A stretch of 64,000 nt of DNA from Pseudomonas sp. DTU_2021_1001937_2_SI_NGA_ILE_001 (GTDB lineage Bacteria > Pseudomonadota > Gammaproteobacteria > Pseudomonadales > Pseudomonadaceae): positions 3,906,001 through 3,970,000 of the forward strand of contig NZ_CP135971.1 in assembly GCF_032463525.1 (NCBI RefSeq), given 5' to 3'. Position numbers and translations under genes: made by a program. Below, piece after piece: positions 16,939 through 26,940 of the stretch (position 1 is the first letter of the stretch; every line of letters starts with the position of its first letter). The notes beneath the pieces are model-generated. The model had not been told where the DNA came from. It ran no database searches and saw only the letters and a list, made by a program, of their open reading frames with translations.

Positions 16939-17949
16939 ATGACGCTTCGTTATTTCAGGATTTCAAGCCGGACACTGACAGGCTTCGGCATTCTAGCCGT
17001 CATCGTGTTCGGTCTCGGGCTGGTCGGCCTGCAGGCGTTGTCCAACATCCGAGGTCAAGGGCCCGGGGTCGAGAACAAGGGTGTGTCGGGTATCGTGGCA
17101 GCCGACAACCTGGCCATCCAGTTGTCGCGTACCCGCGTGGAAGCCCTGCGCCTGCTGGCCGTGCCCGATCCTGAATCGGTGGCGGCTACACGCAAGAAGA
17201 TCGATGAGTTGACCCACAGCGTTCAGCAGAGCCTGGAGCGTTACCGGCAGATGGCCGATGACGAAGACGAGCTTGGTGAGCTGGCAGCACTGGCGCGCAT
17301 GCACGATGAATACCTGGCGGGTATGCGGCAGGCAGCGGATTTGCTGGCTTCCGGCAAGATCGATGTGGCACGCACCCTGGTGCAGGGCAGAATGGCCCAG
17401 CTGGGTGGCCAGATGAACCAGAGCACCGAGCGCCTGCGCGGCATCAACCAGGAGCGCATCCGTAAGTCGGCTGCTGGCTCCGGCGTCGCCTATGGCGAGG
17501 CCAGGATGATGACCTGGGGGGCGATTCTCATTGCGCTGTGCCTGACCCTGTTGCTGGCCTGGCAGCTGATCCGCAGCCTGGCCAAGCCGATCAACCAGGC
17601 GGTGCAAGCGGCACGCTCCATTGCCCAGGGCGACCTTGGCGAGACGTTAGAGGGGGAAGGACGCGACGAGGCCGCACAACTGCTGCAGTCGATGCAGCAG
17701 ATGCAGTCGCGTTTGCGCGATACCCTGGTCCTGGTCAGTAAGTCTTCGGCACAGCTCAGCAGCGCTGCCGAGCAGATGACGAACGTCATGCATGACAGTG
17801 CACAGGGTCGGCGGCGACAGAATGGCGAAATCGACAGGGCAGCCACCGCCGTGACGGGCAATGTGTCGTGTTCCAGCGAGCAGGCTAGCCAGCAGCTGGC
17901 GGCACTGGCTGTCGTGCTCAACGAGCGGCTCAAGGGCTTGCATACCTGA
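16939..17949 (+). CDS. Internally deleted methyl-accepting chemotaxis protein lacking the signalling tip
   Basis: A 336-residue receptor-like protein: TM1 at about 12-32, a four-helix-bundle (4HB_MCP) periplasmic domain (about 35-190), TM2 at about 192-212, then HAMP (about 213-265, SLAKPINQAVQAARSIAQG). After the start of the first methylation helix (SSAAEQMTNVMHDSAQG, DRAATAVT) the sequence jumps to EQASQQLAALAVVLNERLKG, which resembles the very end of normal receptors. The roughly 200 residues holding the CheW/CheA-contacting hairpin are absent. The frame is open, so this is an in-frame internal deletion, not a frameshift. It can hardly control CheA. It may be a decaying gene or a ligand-binding decoy. 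Confidence 0.8.
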   Translation: MTLRYFRISSRTLTGFGILAVIVFGLGLVGLQALSNIRGQGPGVENKGVSGIVAADNLAIQLSRTRVEALRLLAVPDPESVAATRKKIDELTHSVQQSLERYRQMADDEDELGELAALARMHDEYLAGMRQAADLLASGKIDVARTLVQGRMAQLGGQMNQSTERLRGINQERIRKSAAGSGVAYGEARMMTWGAILIALCLTLLLAWQLIRSLAKPINQAVQAARSIAQGDLGETLEGEGRDEAAQLLQSMQQMQSRLRDTLVLVSKSSAQLSSAAEQMTNVMHDSAQGRRRQNGEIDRAATAVTGNVSCSSEQASQQLAALAVVLNERLKGLHT

Positions 17950-18020
17950 GCGTTCGACCGGCAGGACCGGTTTTGGCCGCCATACCGTTCGGTTGGAGCG
18001 GGTAGGCTTCAGCCCAATAA

Positions 18021-18053
18021 AAAACCCCATCCGGCCAGGCCGGATGGGGTTTT
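18021..18053. terminator. Bidirectional Rho-independent terminator
   Basis: AAAACCCCATCCGGCC, one base, then GGCCGGATGGGGTTTT: a perfect stem flanked by A and T runs on either side. It sits between the convergent chemoreceptor fragment and the mqo gene and can end transcription from both sides. Confidence 0.92.
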
Positions 18054-18074
18054 CTGTAACCGCTGAAGCGAGTC

Positions 18075-19718
18075 TTACAGCGCCATGTCGGTGGCGGCGT
18101 TGCTTTCACGCGGCTTGGCTGGAGCAGCAGCCGGAGCGGCAGGTGCGGCGCCGTTTACAGCTGGCGGGGTCGGCAGCATCAGGACTTCGGCGGTGTACGC
18201 CCATTCCTTGGCGACGGCTTCTGGGCTGTTGTTCAGCTTGGTGCCGTAGCTAGGAACGATCTGGTGCAGTTTTTCCTGCCAGGCCGGGGTGGCTACCTTG
18301 TCCTTGAAGACTTTTTCCAGGACGTTGAGCATGATCGGCGCGGCGGTCGAGGCACCCGGCGAAGCGCCCAGCAGGCCGGCGATGCTGCCGTCCTTGGAAG
18401 CGACGACTTCGGTGCCCAGCTTCAGCACGCCGCCCTTCTCTTCGTCACGCTTGATGATCTGCACGCGCTGGCCGGCCTGCCACAGACGCCAGTCTTCTTT
18501 CTTGGCGTTCGGGAAGTACTCGCGCAGGGCTGCCATGCGGTCGTCGTCAGACAGCATGACCTGGCCGGCGAGGTACTCGATCAGCGGGTATTCCTTGATG
18601 CCGACCTTGGTCATCGGCCAGATGTTGTGCGTATTGGTGCTGGTCAGCAGGTCGAAGTACGAGCCGTTCTTCAGGAACTTGGTGGAGAAGGTCGCGAAGG
18701 GGCCGAACAGGATGACGCGCTTGCCGTCCAGGACGCGGGTGTCCAGGTGCGGAACCGACATCGGTGGCGCACCGACCGAAGCCTTGCCATAGGCCTTGGC
18801 CAGGTGGGCCTCGGCGATCTTCGGGTTGTCGCTGACCAGGAACGAACCGCCTACCGGGAAGCCGGCGTAGTCCTTGGCTTCTTCGATGCCCGACTTCTGC
18901 AGCAGGTGCAGGGCGCCGCCGCCGGCACCGATGAACAGGAACTTGGCGTCGGTAGCGCTTTCGGTACCGTCCTTCAGGTTCTTGTAGGTTACGCGCCAGC
19001 TGCCGTCGGCATTGCGAGTGATGTCTTCGACTTCGCTGGAGAGCTTCAGGTCGAAGTTCTGCTTGGTCTTCAGGTGGCCTACGAACTGGCGGGTGATTTC
19101 ACCGAAGTTCATGTCGGTACCGATCGGTGCCCAGGTGGCGGCGACCTTCTGGTTCGGGTCACGGCCTTCCATCATCAGTGGGACCCACTGCTTGATCTGC
19201 GCCGGATCTTCGGAGTACTGCATGCCGCTGAACAGCGGGCTGGCTTTCAGGGCTTCGTAGCGCTTCTTGAGGAACGCGACGTTGTCGTCACCCCAGATGA
19301 AACTCATGTGCGGGGTGTAGTTGATGAAGGAGCGCGGGTCCTTCAGTACACCGCTCTTGACCTGCCAGGCCCAGAACTGACGCGAGATCTGGAAGGCTTC
19401 GTTGATTTCGATGGCCTTGGAGATGTCGATCTTGCCGTTCTTGTCTTCCGGGGTGTAGTTCAGCTCGGCCAGGGCGGAGTGACCGGTACCGGCGTTGTTC
19501 CAGCCGTTGGAGCTTTCTTCCGCCACGCCGTCCAGGCGCTCGACCATCTGCATCGACCAGGTAGGCTCCAGCTCGTTCAGCCAGATACCCAGGGTCGAAC
19601 TCATGATCCCGCCGCCAACCAGCAGGACGTCAACTTTCTTGACCTCGGCGGCCTGGGCGGACATGAAGCTCGCCGAGAGCGCCAGGCCCAGCAAGGCCGT
19701 GTTCACTTTCTTAAACAT
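18075..19718 (-). CDS. mqo: Malate:quinone oxidoreductase with N-terminal signal-like segment
   Basis: A 547-residue FAD enzyme of the Mqo family, which oxidises malate to oxaloacetate and reduces quinone at the membrane. The FAD-binding Rossmann motif [20 protein letters not shown] is at about residues 30-50. [19 protein letters not shown] and [17 protein letters not shown] are typical. Before the FAD fold lies a lysine-led hydrophobic segment ([20 protein letters not shown]) ending AQA, like a Sec signal peptide. The C-terminus carries a Pro/Ala-rich tail ([15 protein letters not shown]). The ATG at 19718 has AGGAA (19726-19730) upstream. It is monocistronic, with a strong terminator behind it. 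The enzyme itself appears intact. Confidence 0.93.
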   Translation of the reverse strand: MFKKVNTALLGLALSASFMSAQAAEVKKVDVLLVGGGIMSSTLGIWLNELEPTWSMQMVERLDGVAEESSNGWNNAGTGHSALAELNYTPEDKNGKIDISKAIEINEAFQISRQFWAWQVKSGVLKDPRSFINYTPHMSFIWGDDNVAFLKKRYEALKASPLFSGMQYSEDPAQIKQWVPLMMEGRDPNQKVAATWAPIGTDMNFGEITRQFVGHLKTKQNFDLKLSSEVEDITRNADGSWRVTYKNLKDGTESATDAKFLFIGAGGGALHLLQKSGIEEAKDYAGFPVGGSFLVSDNPKIAEAHLAKAYGKASVGAPPMSVPHLDTRVLDGKRVILFGPFATFSTKFLKNGSYFDLLTSTNTHNIWPMTKVGIKEYPLIEYLAGQVMLSDDDRMAALREYFPNAKKEDWRLWQAGQRVQIIKRDEEKGGVLKLGTEVVASKDGSIAGLLGASPGASTAAPIMLNVLEKVFKDKVATPAWQEKLHQIVPSYGTKLNNSPEAVAKEWAYTAEVLMLPTPPAVNGAAPAAPAAAPAKPRESNAATDMAL

Positions 19719-20228
19719 GTTGTAGTTCCTAGGATTAATGCCGTCCCTCCTGCCACTCTTGTACCGCAGGTGGCCGGGAACAGGCATCCAGTGCCAGGAA
19801 CTCCAGGGCCAGCCGGGTAAGACTGGAAGGGCGACTCACCAGATCGACGCGGATCGATCCCATTGTTATGTCCCTCCCGTGCTGACTTCTTGTAAGTTGT
19901 TGGCTTCAGCGACTTCGATGACACATCTACAGCAGGGCGGCCCGATGTCTTGGCATCGGGCGAACCCCTGACTCACACCCCACCATGGATCACGAGCCCT
20001 TGCGTTCAGGCACCCGGCAGGCAAGGCCGGGCGTAGTCCAACCGCCTTCATGAAATGGGCAGGAATGGGGCCTGAACGATTCAGCCGGGCATTTTAGCCG
20101 AAAAAGTGCGACAAAAAGACACTTAATCCATAGGGGCTTGGCGTGATAGCCCTGTGAAAGCGACAAAGTGCCGTTATGAATCGGCGGCGATGCGCCGATC
20201 TTGAGCGGCCAGCGGCGGCGCCAGGCGA
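19719..20228. other. 510-bp intergenic region upstream of mqo
   Basis: The region lies between the mqo start and the ubiK stop, both minus strand, so it should hold the mqo promoter and the 3' end of ubiK. The part near 20060-20165 is relatively AT-rich and is a likely promoter zone. No protein with family character and no RNA gene is recognised. Confidence 0.4.
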
Positions 20229-20492
20229 TCAGTCCTGGCGTTCAGGACGAGCGGCATTTTCCAGTTCCGCGACCTTGGCTTCCAGGGCTTCCAGACGAGC
20301 GCGGGTGCGCGCCAGCACGGCCATCTGGCTGTCGAATTCCTCGCGGCTGACCAGGTCGAGCTTGCTGAAGGCGCCTTGCAGGAGAATCTTCAATTGCGCC
20401 TCGAATTCGCTGCGCGGCAGGGGCTTTTCGGCATTGAACAGGCGTGAGGCGTGATCGCTCAGGGCGTCGAGGAGGGCTTTGGGGGCGAGCAT
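20229..20492 (-). CDS. ubiK: Ubiquinone biosynthesis accessory factor UbiK (BMFP/YqiC family)
   Basis: An 87-residue protein that is nearly all helical. The N-terminal amphipathic part LLDALSDHASRLFNA is followed by a coiled coil (SQMAVLARTRARLEALEAKV) that mediates trimer formation. UbiK helps assemble the UbiJ-UbiK-containing ubiquinone synthesis complex and binds lipid. The length and the SREEFDSQMAVLARTRARLE stretch match the family. Among pseudomonads, as I recall, it sits beside glnK, as here (divergent, 417 bp apart). Confidence 0.92.
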   Translation of the reverse strand: MLAPKALLDALSDHASRLFNAEKPLPRSEFEAQLKILLQGAFSKLDLVSREEFDSQMAVLARTRARLEALEAKVAELENAARPERQD

Positions 20493-21248
<756 letters not shown>

Positions 21249-21280
21249 GCCGCCAAACCCAACGCCCCAGGAGAAACAAT

Positions 21281-22618
21281 ATGACTCTGCGTCAATTCGC
21301 AGGGCTAGGAGCCCTGTTGTCCCTCGCTTTACCTGGTCTGGCCCTGGCGGCTGAACCGGCTGCCGAACCTGTGCTCAATTCGGGCGACACCGCCTGGATG
21401 CTCACCGCCACCGCCCTGGTGCTGTTCATGACCATCCCGGGCCTGGCGCTGTTCTACGGCGGCATGGTGCGCTCCAAGAACCTGCTCTCGGTGATGATGC
21501 AGTGCTTCGCCATTACCGGCCTGATCAGCGTGCTGTGGGTCGTCTACGGCTACAGCCTGGCGTTCGACACCACCGGCATGGAAGCGGGCGTGGTCAACTT
21601 CAGCTCTTTCGTTGGCGGCTTGCAGAAAGCCTTCCTGGCCGGCGTGACGCCTGCCAGCCTGACCGGCCCCACCGCGCTGTTCCCTGAAGCCGTGTTCGTG
21701 ACCTTCCAGATGACCTTCGCGATCATCACCCCGGCGCTGATCGTCGGTGCCTTCGCCGAGCGCATGAAGTTCTCCGCGATGCTGGTGTTCATGGGCGTGT
21801 GGTTCACCCTGGTCTACGCACCGATCGCCCACATGGTATGGAGCGGTGTCGGCGGCCTGATGTGGGACTGGGGCGTTCTGGACTTCGCAGGCGGTACCGT
21901 CGTGCACATCAACGCCGGTGTCGCCGGTCTGGTGGCCTGCCTGGTGCTGGGCAAGCGCAAAGGCTACCCAACCACTCCGATGGCTCCGCATAACCTCGGC
22001 TACACCCTGGTCGGTGCTGCCATGCTGTGGATCGGCTGGTTCGGCTTCAACGCCGGTTCCGCTGCGGCGGCCAACGGCACTGCCGGCATGGCGATGCTGG
22101 TCACCCAGATCGCGACCGCCGCTGCCGCGCTGGGCTGGATGTTCGCCGAGTGGATCACCCACGGCAAGCCAAGCGCGCTGGGTATCGCCTCGGGCGTGGT
22201 GGCCGGCCTGGTTGCCATCACTCCGGCAGCCGGTACCGTCGGCCCGATGGGCGCTCTGATCATCGGCCTGGTAGCGGGTGTGATCTGCTTCCTGTGTGCC
22301 ACCAGCCTCAAGCGCAAGATGGGTTATGACGACTCGCTGGACGCCTTCGGCGTGCATGGTATCGGCGGCATCGTCGGTGCGATCCTCACCGGCGTCTTCG
22401 CTGCGCCTGCCTTGGGCGGCTTCGGCACCGTCACCGACATCGGCGCCCAGGTCTGGGTGCAGTTCAAGGGCGTCGCCTTCACCGTGGTCTACACCGCTGT
22501 GGTGACCTGGGTCATCCTCAAGGTGCTGGACGTGGTCATGGGCCTGCGGGTTACCGAAGAAGAAGAGGTCGTGGGTCTGGACCTTGCGCAACACAACGAG
22601 CGTGGCTACAACCTGTAA
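21281..22618 (+). CDS. amtB: Ammonium transporter AmtB
   Basis: A 445-residue Amt/Rh channel with an N-terminal signal peptide ([20 protein letters not shown], cut after ALA) and 11 membrane spans. Family motifs include [14 protein letters not shown], the pore segment FGLxxx-like [10 protein letters not shown], and [20 protein letters not shown] with the second pore His. It moves ammonium into the cell and is plugged by GlnK. It is co-transcribed with glnK and ends in a terminator at 22635. Confidence 0.97.
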   Translation: MTLRQFAGLGALLSLALPGLALAAEPAAEPVLNSGDTAWMLTATALVLFMTIPGLALFYGGMVRSKNLLSVMMQCFAITGLISVLWVVYGYSLAFDTTGMEAGVVNFSSFVGGLQKAFLAGVTPASLTGPTALFPEAVFVTFQMTFAIITPALIVGAFAERMKFSAMLVFMGVWFTLVYAPIAHMVWSGVGGLMWDWGVLDFAGGTVVHINAGVAGLVACLVLGKRKGYPTTPMAPHNLGYTLVGAAMLWIGWFGFNAGSAAAANGTAGMAMLVTQIATAAAALGWMFAEWITHGKPSALGIASGVVAGLVAITPAAGTVGPMGALIIGLVAGVICFLCATSLKRKMGYDDSLDAFGVHGIGGIVGAILTGVFAAPALGGFGTVTDIGAQVWVQFKGVAFTVVYTAVVTWVILKVLDVVMGLRVTEEEEVVGLDLAQHNERGYNL

Positions 22619-22634
22619 GCCAGCCTGTAAAAAG

Positions 22635-22660
22635 TGCCCGGTTCTGCCGGGCATTTTTTT
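22635..22660 (+). terminator. Rho-independent terminator after amtB
   Basis: TGCCCGG, loop TTCTG, CCGGGCA, then seven T. It lies 16 bp after the amtB stop. Confidence 0.92.
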
Positions 22661-22854
22661 GCCTGAATTTTAGGGATCAAGCGCACTTCGGCGCTGTCAT
22701 TGATTGTGCACGCGGCGATGTTATAGAACCTCTGTGCCGCCCATGGCAGAGCATCTGCCAGCCTTGGGTGAAGCAGACGGGCAACTCGGTTTATCGCGCG
22801 CTTTGCTTTTTTCTCAGGCGAGTTAGAATGCGCGCCGAACGTGCGGAGAACAGT

Positions 22855-23280
22855 ATGTGGCAGCAAGCTGTGATAACGCTCAGGGCCAGGCCCCGCGGGT
22901 TTCACTTGGTGACCGACGAGCTCGTGGCAGGTCTGCCCGAGCTGCGCAGTTGTCGTGTCGGCTTGCTGCATCTGTGGTTGCAACACACCTCGGCTTCGTT
23001 GACCGTCAACGAAAATGCCGACCCGGCTGTACGTCGTGATTTCGAACGCTTTTTCAACCGCCTGGTCCCTCAGGATGTGGCGGGGTTCGAACACAACGAC
23101 GAAGGTCCCGATGACCTGCCGGCGCACTTCAAGGCCAGTTTGCTAGGCTGCCAGCTGATTTTGCCGGTTTCCGCCGGACGTCTGGCGCTGGGCACGTGGC
23201 AAGGTGTTTATCTCGGCGAGCATCGCGATCATGGCGGTGCTCGCCGGGTTCTGGCCACCCTGCAGGGTGACTGGGAATAA
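22855..23280 (+). CDS. YjbQ-family protein (secondary thiamine-phosphate synthase family)
   Basis: A 141-residue beta-barrel protein of the UPF0047/YjbQ family. Motifs are [22 protein letters not shown] and [22 protein letters not shown], then [14 protein letters not shown] with the conserved His cluster. E. coli YjbQ has weak thiamine-phosphate synthase activity; the physiological role is unclear. GGAG (22845-22848) precedes the ATG at 22855, and the extension upstream has no family match. It lies between amtB and sutA. Confidence 0.9.
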   Translation: MWQQAVITLRARPRGFHLVTDELVAGLPELRSCRVGLLHLWLQHTSASLTVNENADPAVRRDFERFFNRLVPQDVAGFEHNDEGPDDLPAHFKASLLGCQLILPVSAGRLALGTWQGVYLGEHRDHGGARRVLATLQGDWE

Positions 23281-23296
23281 CCGCTGGTTTCAGCGG
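23281..23296 (+). terminator. Short hairpin directly after yjbQ-family gene
   Basis: CCGCTG, loop GTTT, CAGCGG, starting at the base after the TAA stop. No T-run follows, so it may protect the 3' end or terminate weakly. Confidence 0.35.
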
Positions 23297-23315
23297 TGCT
23301 GGTTCTGAAGGCGGC

Positions 23316-23343
23316 TCGACTTTAAAGGCTGCTCGGCTATAAC
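23316..23343 (+). promoter_or_regulatory. Candidate promoter of sutA
   Basis: TCGACT (23316-23321), 16 bp, TATAAC (23338-23343). The start of sutA is 31 bp downstream of the -10 box. The -10 is good and the -35 moderate. Confidence 0.4.
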
Positions 23344-23374
23344 TAATCTGCTTTCGCAAGTCATGAGGTAGAAC

Positions 23375-23707
23375 ATGAGCGACGACGACAACGACAATGA
23401 CGATCTGGTAGACGATCTGGAAGGCGAGGACGACGGCGAGGAGCTCAGTGCTGCGCCCGAGGACGACGCCCCTGATGCCGAAGACGGTGCCGAGGCTTCG
23501 GCCACGCCCGCCAAAGGTAAGGCCAAGGCTGCGGTTTCGGTCGATGAGCTGCCCAGCATCGAAGCCAAGCAAAAGGATCGCGACGCTCTGGCACGTGCCA
23601 TGGAAGAGTTCCTCGCTCGTGGCGGCCAGGTGCAGCAAGTGGAGGCCAATGTGGTCGCCGATCCGCCCAAGAAGCCGGACAACAAGTACGGCAGCCGCCC
23701 TATCTGA
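23375..23707 (+). CDS. sutA: SutA, RNA-polymerase-binding regulator for slow growth
   Basis: A 110-residue protein. The N-terminal 45 residues are very acidic and probably disordered (MSDDDNDNDDLVDDLEGEDD). A Lys/Ala linker follows, then a conserved helix KQKDRDALARAMEEFLARGG and a C-terminal tail ADPPKKPDNKYGSRPI. This layout matches P. aeruginosa SutA as I remember it. SutA binds RNA polymerase and raises transcription of rRNA and maintenance genes in growth-arrested cells. The neighbourhood (amtB, YjbQ) also fits the P. aeruginosa order. A terminator follows at 23718. Confidence 0.9.
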   Translation: MSDDDNDNDDLVDDLEGEDDGEELSAAPEDDAPDAEDGAEASATPAKGKAKAAVSVDELPSIEAKQKDRDALARAMEEFLARGGQVQQVEANVVADPPKKPDNKYGSRPI

Positions 23708-23717
23708 GGCGTGCTGA

Positions 23718-23750
23718 AGAAAAAGCCCGCTGTCGCTGCGGGCTTTTTCT
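23718..23750. terminator. Bidirectional terminator between sutA and the HAD gene
   Basis: AGAAAAAGCCCGC, loop of seven, GCGGGCTTTTTCT. A and T runs on both sides let it serve the convergent sutA and HAD-hydrolase operons. Confidence 0.93.
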
Positions 23751-23773
23751 TGTCTGGCGTATTGATTGGCTGG

Positions 23774-24466
23774 TCAGGCCCAGCGCGCCAGGACTTCGGG
23801 CAGTTGCGACAAATTGTGGATCTGCGCGTCGGGGCGATGCGCTGCATCCCAGGCGTTGCCCTGCGGGTTGAACCAGATGGTTTTCAGCCCGGCGCGCTGG
23901 GCCCCGCCGACATCGTCTTGCGGATGATCGCCAATGTGCACGGCCTGGTCGGCCGCGCAGTCGGCACGGCGCAGCGCCTCCTGGAAGGGCGCCGGGTCGG
24001 GCTTGCCGATGCCCAGGTCCTCGGCACACAGGGCGAAGTCGAAATAGTCGGCCAGCCCCAGGCGACGGATATCGGCGTTGCCGTTGGTGATCACGCCCAA
24101 GGTGTAGGTCTTGGCGAGGATCTCCAGGGTCGGCACCACCTCCGGGAACACCTGCACCTGATGGCGCTCCTGCAGAAAGGCCTCGAAGCTGCGTTCTGCG
24201 AGGTCCATGGCCTGGTCCTGGTCGTAGCCGACATCGCGCAAGGCGTGGAACAGCACCTGGCGGCGCAGGGCGCTGATGCGGTGCTTCAGGCCCGGCTCGG
24301 CGGCCACCAGCCGGGCGCGGATGGCCCCCAGATGCTCTACAGGCACCGAGCCCAGGCGTGGGGCGTGCTCGACCAGCCAGTTGCGCAGCAGGGCTTCGGC
24401 GCCCTGAATGGCCGGGACGTTGTCCCACAGGGTGTCGTCCAGGTCGAAGGTAATCAGCTTAATCAT
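23774..24466 (-). CDS. HAD-family hydrolase (YigB-like)
   Basis: A 230-residue haloacid-dehalogenase phosphatase. The nucleophile motif I is [10 protein letters not shown] at residues 7-16, a helical cap follows, then motif [18 protein letters not shown] and motif [19 protein letters not shown] with [19 protein letters not shown]. coli YigB, also next to xerC, dephosphorylates FMN and other small phosphates, so a riboflavin-related role is possible. Its ATG at 24466 overlaps the end of xerC by 8 bp. It is the last gene of the lptM-lysA-dapF-DUF484-xerC operon. Confidence 0.9.
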   Translation of the reverse strand: MIKLITFDLDDTLWDNVPAIQGAEALLRNWLVEHAPRLGSVPVEHLGAIRARLVAAEPGLKHRISALRRQVLFHALRDVGYDQDQAMDLAERSFEAFLQERHQVQVFPEVVPTLEILAKTYTLGVITNGNADIRRLGLADYFDFALCAEDLGIGKPDPAPFQEALRRADCAADQAVHIGDHPQDDVGGAQRAGLKTIWFNPQGNAWDAAHRPDAQIHNLSQLPEVLARWA

Positions 24467-25358
24467 CGGTTTTGCCCTTGCGTCTGGCCCTGGGGTGGGC
24501 GCTGTCGTACACGGTGGCCAGGTGCTGGAAGTCCAGGTGGGTGTAGATCTGTGTGGTGCTGATATCGGCGTGGCCGAGCAGCTCCTGCACCGCACGCAGA
24601 TCCTGGGACGACTCCAGCAGGTGACTGGCAAAGGAATGGCGCAGCATGTGCGGGTGCAGGTTCTGTCCCAGTTCTCGCTCGCCAGCGGCCTTCAGGCGCA
24701 GCTGGATCGAGCGCTGGCCCAGGCGCTTGCCATGCTGGCCGATGAACACTGCCTCGTCGCGTGGGTTGGCCAGGGCACGCAGGTGCAGCCACGCCTGCAG
24801 CGCCTGGCGGGCCTTGCTGCCTACTGGCAGGACGCGGGTCTTGTTGCCTTTGCCGGTAACCTGCACCAGGCCGTCGTCCAGGTCCAGCTGGTCAAGGTCC
24901 AGCCCGGCCAGTTCCGAGAGGCGCAGCCCGGAAGAATAGAACAGCTCCATGATCGCCTGGTCGCGGCGGGCCAGAAAGTCATCTTCCACGGCTCCATCGA
25001 GCAGTTGCGCGGTGCGGTCGGTGTCCAGGGTCTTGGGCAGCCGGCGTTCGCCCTTCGGCGGTGACAGGCCGGCGGCCGGATCGTGCTGACAAAGCCCTTC
25101 TCGATTGAGGTACAGGTACAGTCCGCGAACCGCCGAGAGCAAGCGTGCCAGGCTGCGCGAGGACTGTCCTTGCTGATGCTGGCGGGCGACGAAGCTGCGC
25201 AACTGCTGCGGGTCGAGGGCCGACCAGCTGGTGAGCTGTTGCTGACGGCAGTGCGCCAGGACCTTGTCCAGGTCCCGGCGGTACGCCAGCAGGGTGTGCA
25301 GTGACATCTGGCGCTCACTGCGCAGGTGCGTGCAGTAGGCCTCCAGCTGCTCTTCCAA
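24459..25358 (-). CDS. xerC: Tyrosine recombinase XerC
   Basis: A 299-residue integrase-type recombinase that with XerD resolves chromosome dimers at dif. The N-terminal SAM-like core-binding domain spans about 1-85 and the catalytic domain about 105-295. Catalytic residues visible: R146 (SGLRLSEL), K170 (TGKGNKT), H237 and R240 (HPHMLRH), H263 (LGHADIST) and Y272 (TQIYTHLDF). All are intact. The gene begins 2 bp after the DUF484 gene and overlaps the HAD gene, the usual housekeeping arrangement, so it is not a mobile-element integrase. Confidence 0.96.
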   Translation of the reverse strand: MEEQLEAYCTHLRSERQMSLHTLLAYRRDLDKVLAHCRQQQLTSWSALDPQQLRSFVARQHQQGQSSRSLARLLSAVRGLYLYLNREGLCQHDPAAGLSPPKGERRLPKTLDTDRTAQLLDGAVEDDFLARRDQAIMELFYSSGLRLSELAGLDLDQLDLDDGLVQVTGKGNKTRVLPVGSKARQALQAWLHLRALANPRDEAVFIGQHGKRLGQRSIQLRLKAAGERELGQNLHPHMLRHSFASHLLESSQDLRAVQELLGHADISTTQIYTHLDFQHLATVYDSAHPRARRKGKTDD

Positions 25359-25360
25359 CG

Positions 25361-26092
25361 CTAGCGCACCGAACGCAGGGCGTGGGTGAAGCGTGGCAGC
25401 AGGCGGCTCAGCACCTGGGCGATGTAGCCAAGGAACAGGGTGCCGATCGAACTCTTGTAATGCTGTGGGTCATGGCTGCCCACCGCCAGGACACCATGCA
25501 GGCCCTGATGGTTGAGGGTCACCAACGCGGTCGAACCCACGTCCTTGGCCTGCTCGGCGCCGAACAGGAACGCCAGCTCGTGCTCGCGCAGTGCGCCACA
25601 CACGGCCTTGTCGCCCATCAGCCCGCCAATCGCCTTCTGTGCTTCGGCGCTGCTGACCCAGCGGCCCACGGGCATGCCGTTTTCACCGAACAGGATCAGG
25701 CTGACGAAGGGCACTTGGAAGTCATGACGCAAGCCGTCCTCGACCGCCATGATCAGCTCTTCGAGGCTGCCGGCGTCCATCAGCGCCAGGTTCAGGCGTC
25801 GGGTCTTCTCGAACAGTCGATCATTGTCCCGGGCGACGTCCATCAACTGTGACAGCCGGTGGCGCATCTCGATGTTGCGTTCGCGCAACAGCTTGAGCTG
25901 GCGCTCGACCAGCGAGACGCTGTCGCCACGCTGATGCGGAATGCGCATGCTCACCAGCAGCTCATCGTGCTCGGCGAAGAACTCCGGGTGCTGGAGCAGG
26001 TAGGCGATGACCGCCTCTGCTTCCAGGTTGGGCGCCGCGTCCTGGTGGGGCGGCAGCTCGGTGATGGTTGAAGCAGGAGGCTGATCGGTCAT
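25361..26092 (-). CDS. DUF484 family protein
   Basis: A 243-residue soluble protein. A short N-terminal segment [20 protein letters not shown] is followed by a coiled coil (residues about 60-100) and a GAF-like domain to the C-terminus ([53 protein letters not shown]). The family is found between dapF and xerC across gammaproteobacteria; its function is unknown. The gaps to dapF (13 bp) and xerC (2 bp) show operon membership. Confidence 0.92.
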   Translation of the reverse strand: MTDQPPASTITELPPHQDAAPNLEAEAVIAYLLQHPEFFAEHDELLVSMRIPHQRGDSVSLVERQLKLLRERNIEMRHRLSQLMDVARDNDRLFEKTRRLNLALMDAGSLEELIMAVEDGLRHDFQVPFVSLILFGENGMPVGRWVSSAEAQKAIGGLMGDKAVCGALREHELAFLFGAEQAKDVGSTALVTLNHQGLHGVLAVGSHDPQHYKSSIGTLFLGYIAQVLSRLLPRFTHALRSVR

Positions 26093-26105
26093 CGCATTTG
26101 CTCAC

Positions 26106-26936
26106 TCATAGACGAACCTGACCTTCGTAGACACGCACCGCCGGCCCGGTCATCAACACCGGTTGGCCCGGCCCCGCCCATTCGATGGACAGGCGTCCGC
26201 CGGGCAGGTCGATCAGCACCGGGGAGTCCATCCAGCCCTGGCTGATCGCTGCCACGGCTGCGGCGCAGGCGCCGGTGCCGCAGGCCTGGGTTTCCCCGGC
26301 GCCGCGTTCCCAGACGCGCAGCTGCGCACGCTGACGATCCACGACGTGCAGGAAACCGACGTTGACCCGCGCCGGGAAGCGTGGGTGGTGTTCGATTTTC
26401 GGTCCCAGTTGATGCACGGGCGCGTTGTTGATGTCATCCACCCGCAGCACCGCATGGGGGTTGCCCATCGACACGGCGGCCAGCTGCACGGTGCGACCGT
26501 CGACTTCCAGGTCGTAGCTGTCGGCCTGCTGGTCGGCCTTGAACGGGATCTGTTCCGGCACGAAGCGCGGGGGCCCCATGTCGACGCAGATCTGACCGTC
26601 GTTGCGTACGTTCAGTTCGATGATGCCGCTCTTGGTCTCGACGCGGATCTTGCGTTTGGCGGTGAGGCGTTTATCCAGCACGAAGCGGGCGAAGCAGCGC
26701 GCGCCGTTGCCGCACTGCTCGACCTCGGAACCGTCGGAATTGAAAATCCGGTAGCGGAAGTCGACGTCCGGGTTGTTCGGCGCCTCGACGATCAGCAACT
26801 GGTCGAAGCCGATGCCGGTGTGCCGGTCCCCCCACTGCTTGGCGTGCTTGGGTTGGATATGCGCGTGCTGGCTGACCAGGTCGAGGACCATGAAGTCATT
26901 GCCCAGGCCGTGCATCTTGGTGAAACGCAGCAGCAT
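26106..26936 (-). CDS. dapF: Diaminopimelate epimerase
   Basis: A 276-residue cofactor-independent racemase that interconverts LL- and meso-diaminopimelate for lysine and peptidoglycan synthesis. The two catalytic cysteines lie in [13 protein letters not shown] and [18 protein letters not shown]. The start [15 protein letters not shown] is canonical, so the ATG at 26936 is chosen over a longer frame. lysA lies 4 bp upstream. Confidence 0.96.
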   Translation of the reverse strand: MLLRFTKMHGLGNDFMVLDLVSQHAHIQPKHAKQWGDRHTGIGFDQLLIVEAPNNPDVDFRYRIFNSDGSEVEQCGNGARCFARFVLDKRLTAKRKIRVETKSGIIELNVRNDGQICVDMGPPRFVPEQIPFKADQQADSYDLEVDGRTVQLAAVSMGNPHAVLRVDDINNAPVHQLGPKIEHHPRFPARVNVGFLHVVDRQRAQLRVWERGAGETQACGTGACAAAVAAISQGWMDSPVLIDLPGGRLSIEWAGPGQPVLMTGPAVRVYEGQVRL

Positions 26937-26940
26937 GGGG

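Noticed and set aside
24459..25358. Tyrosine recombinase as a mobile-element integrase
   Set aside because: It is in the conserved dapF-DUF484-xerC-HAD order and has XerC length and motifs, so it is housekeeping.
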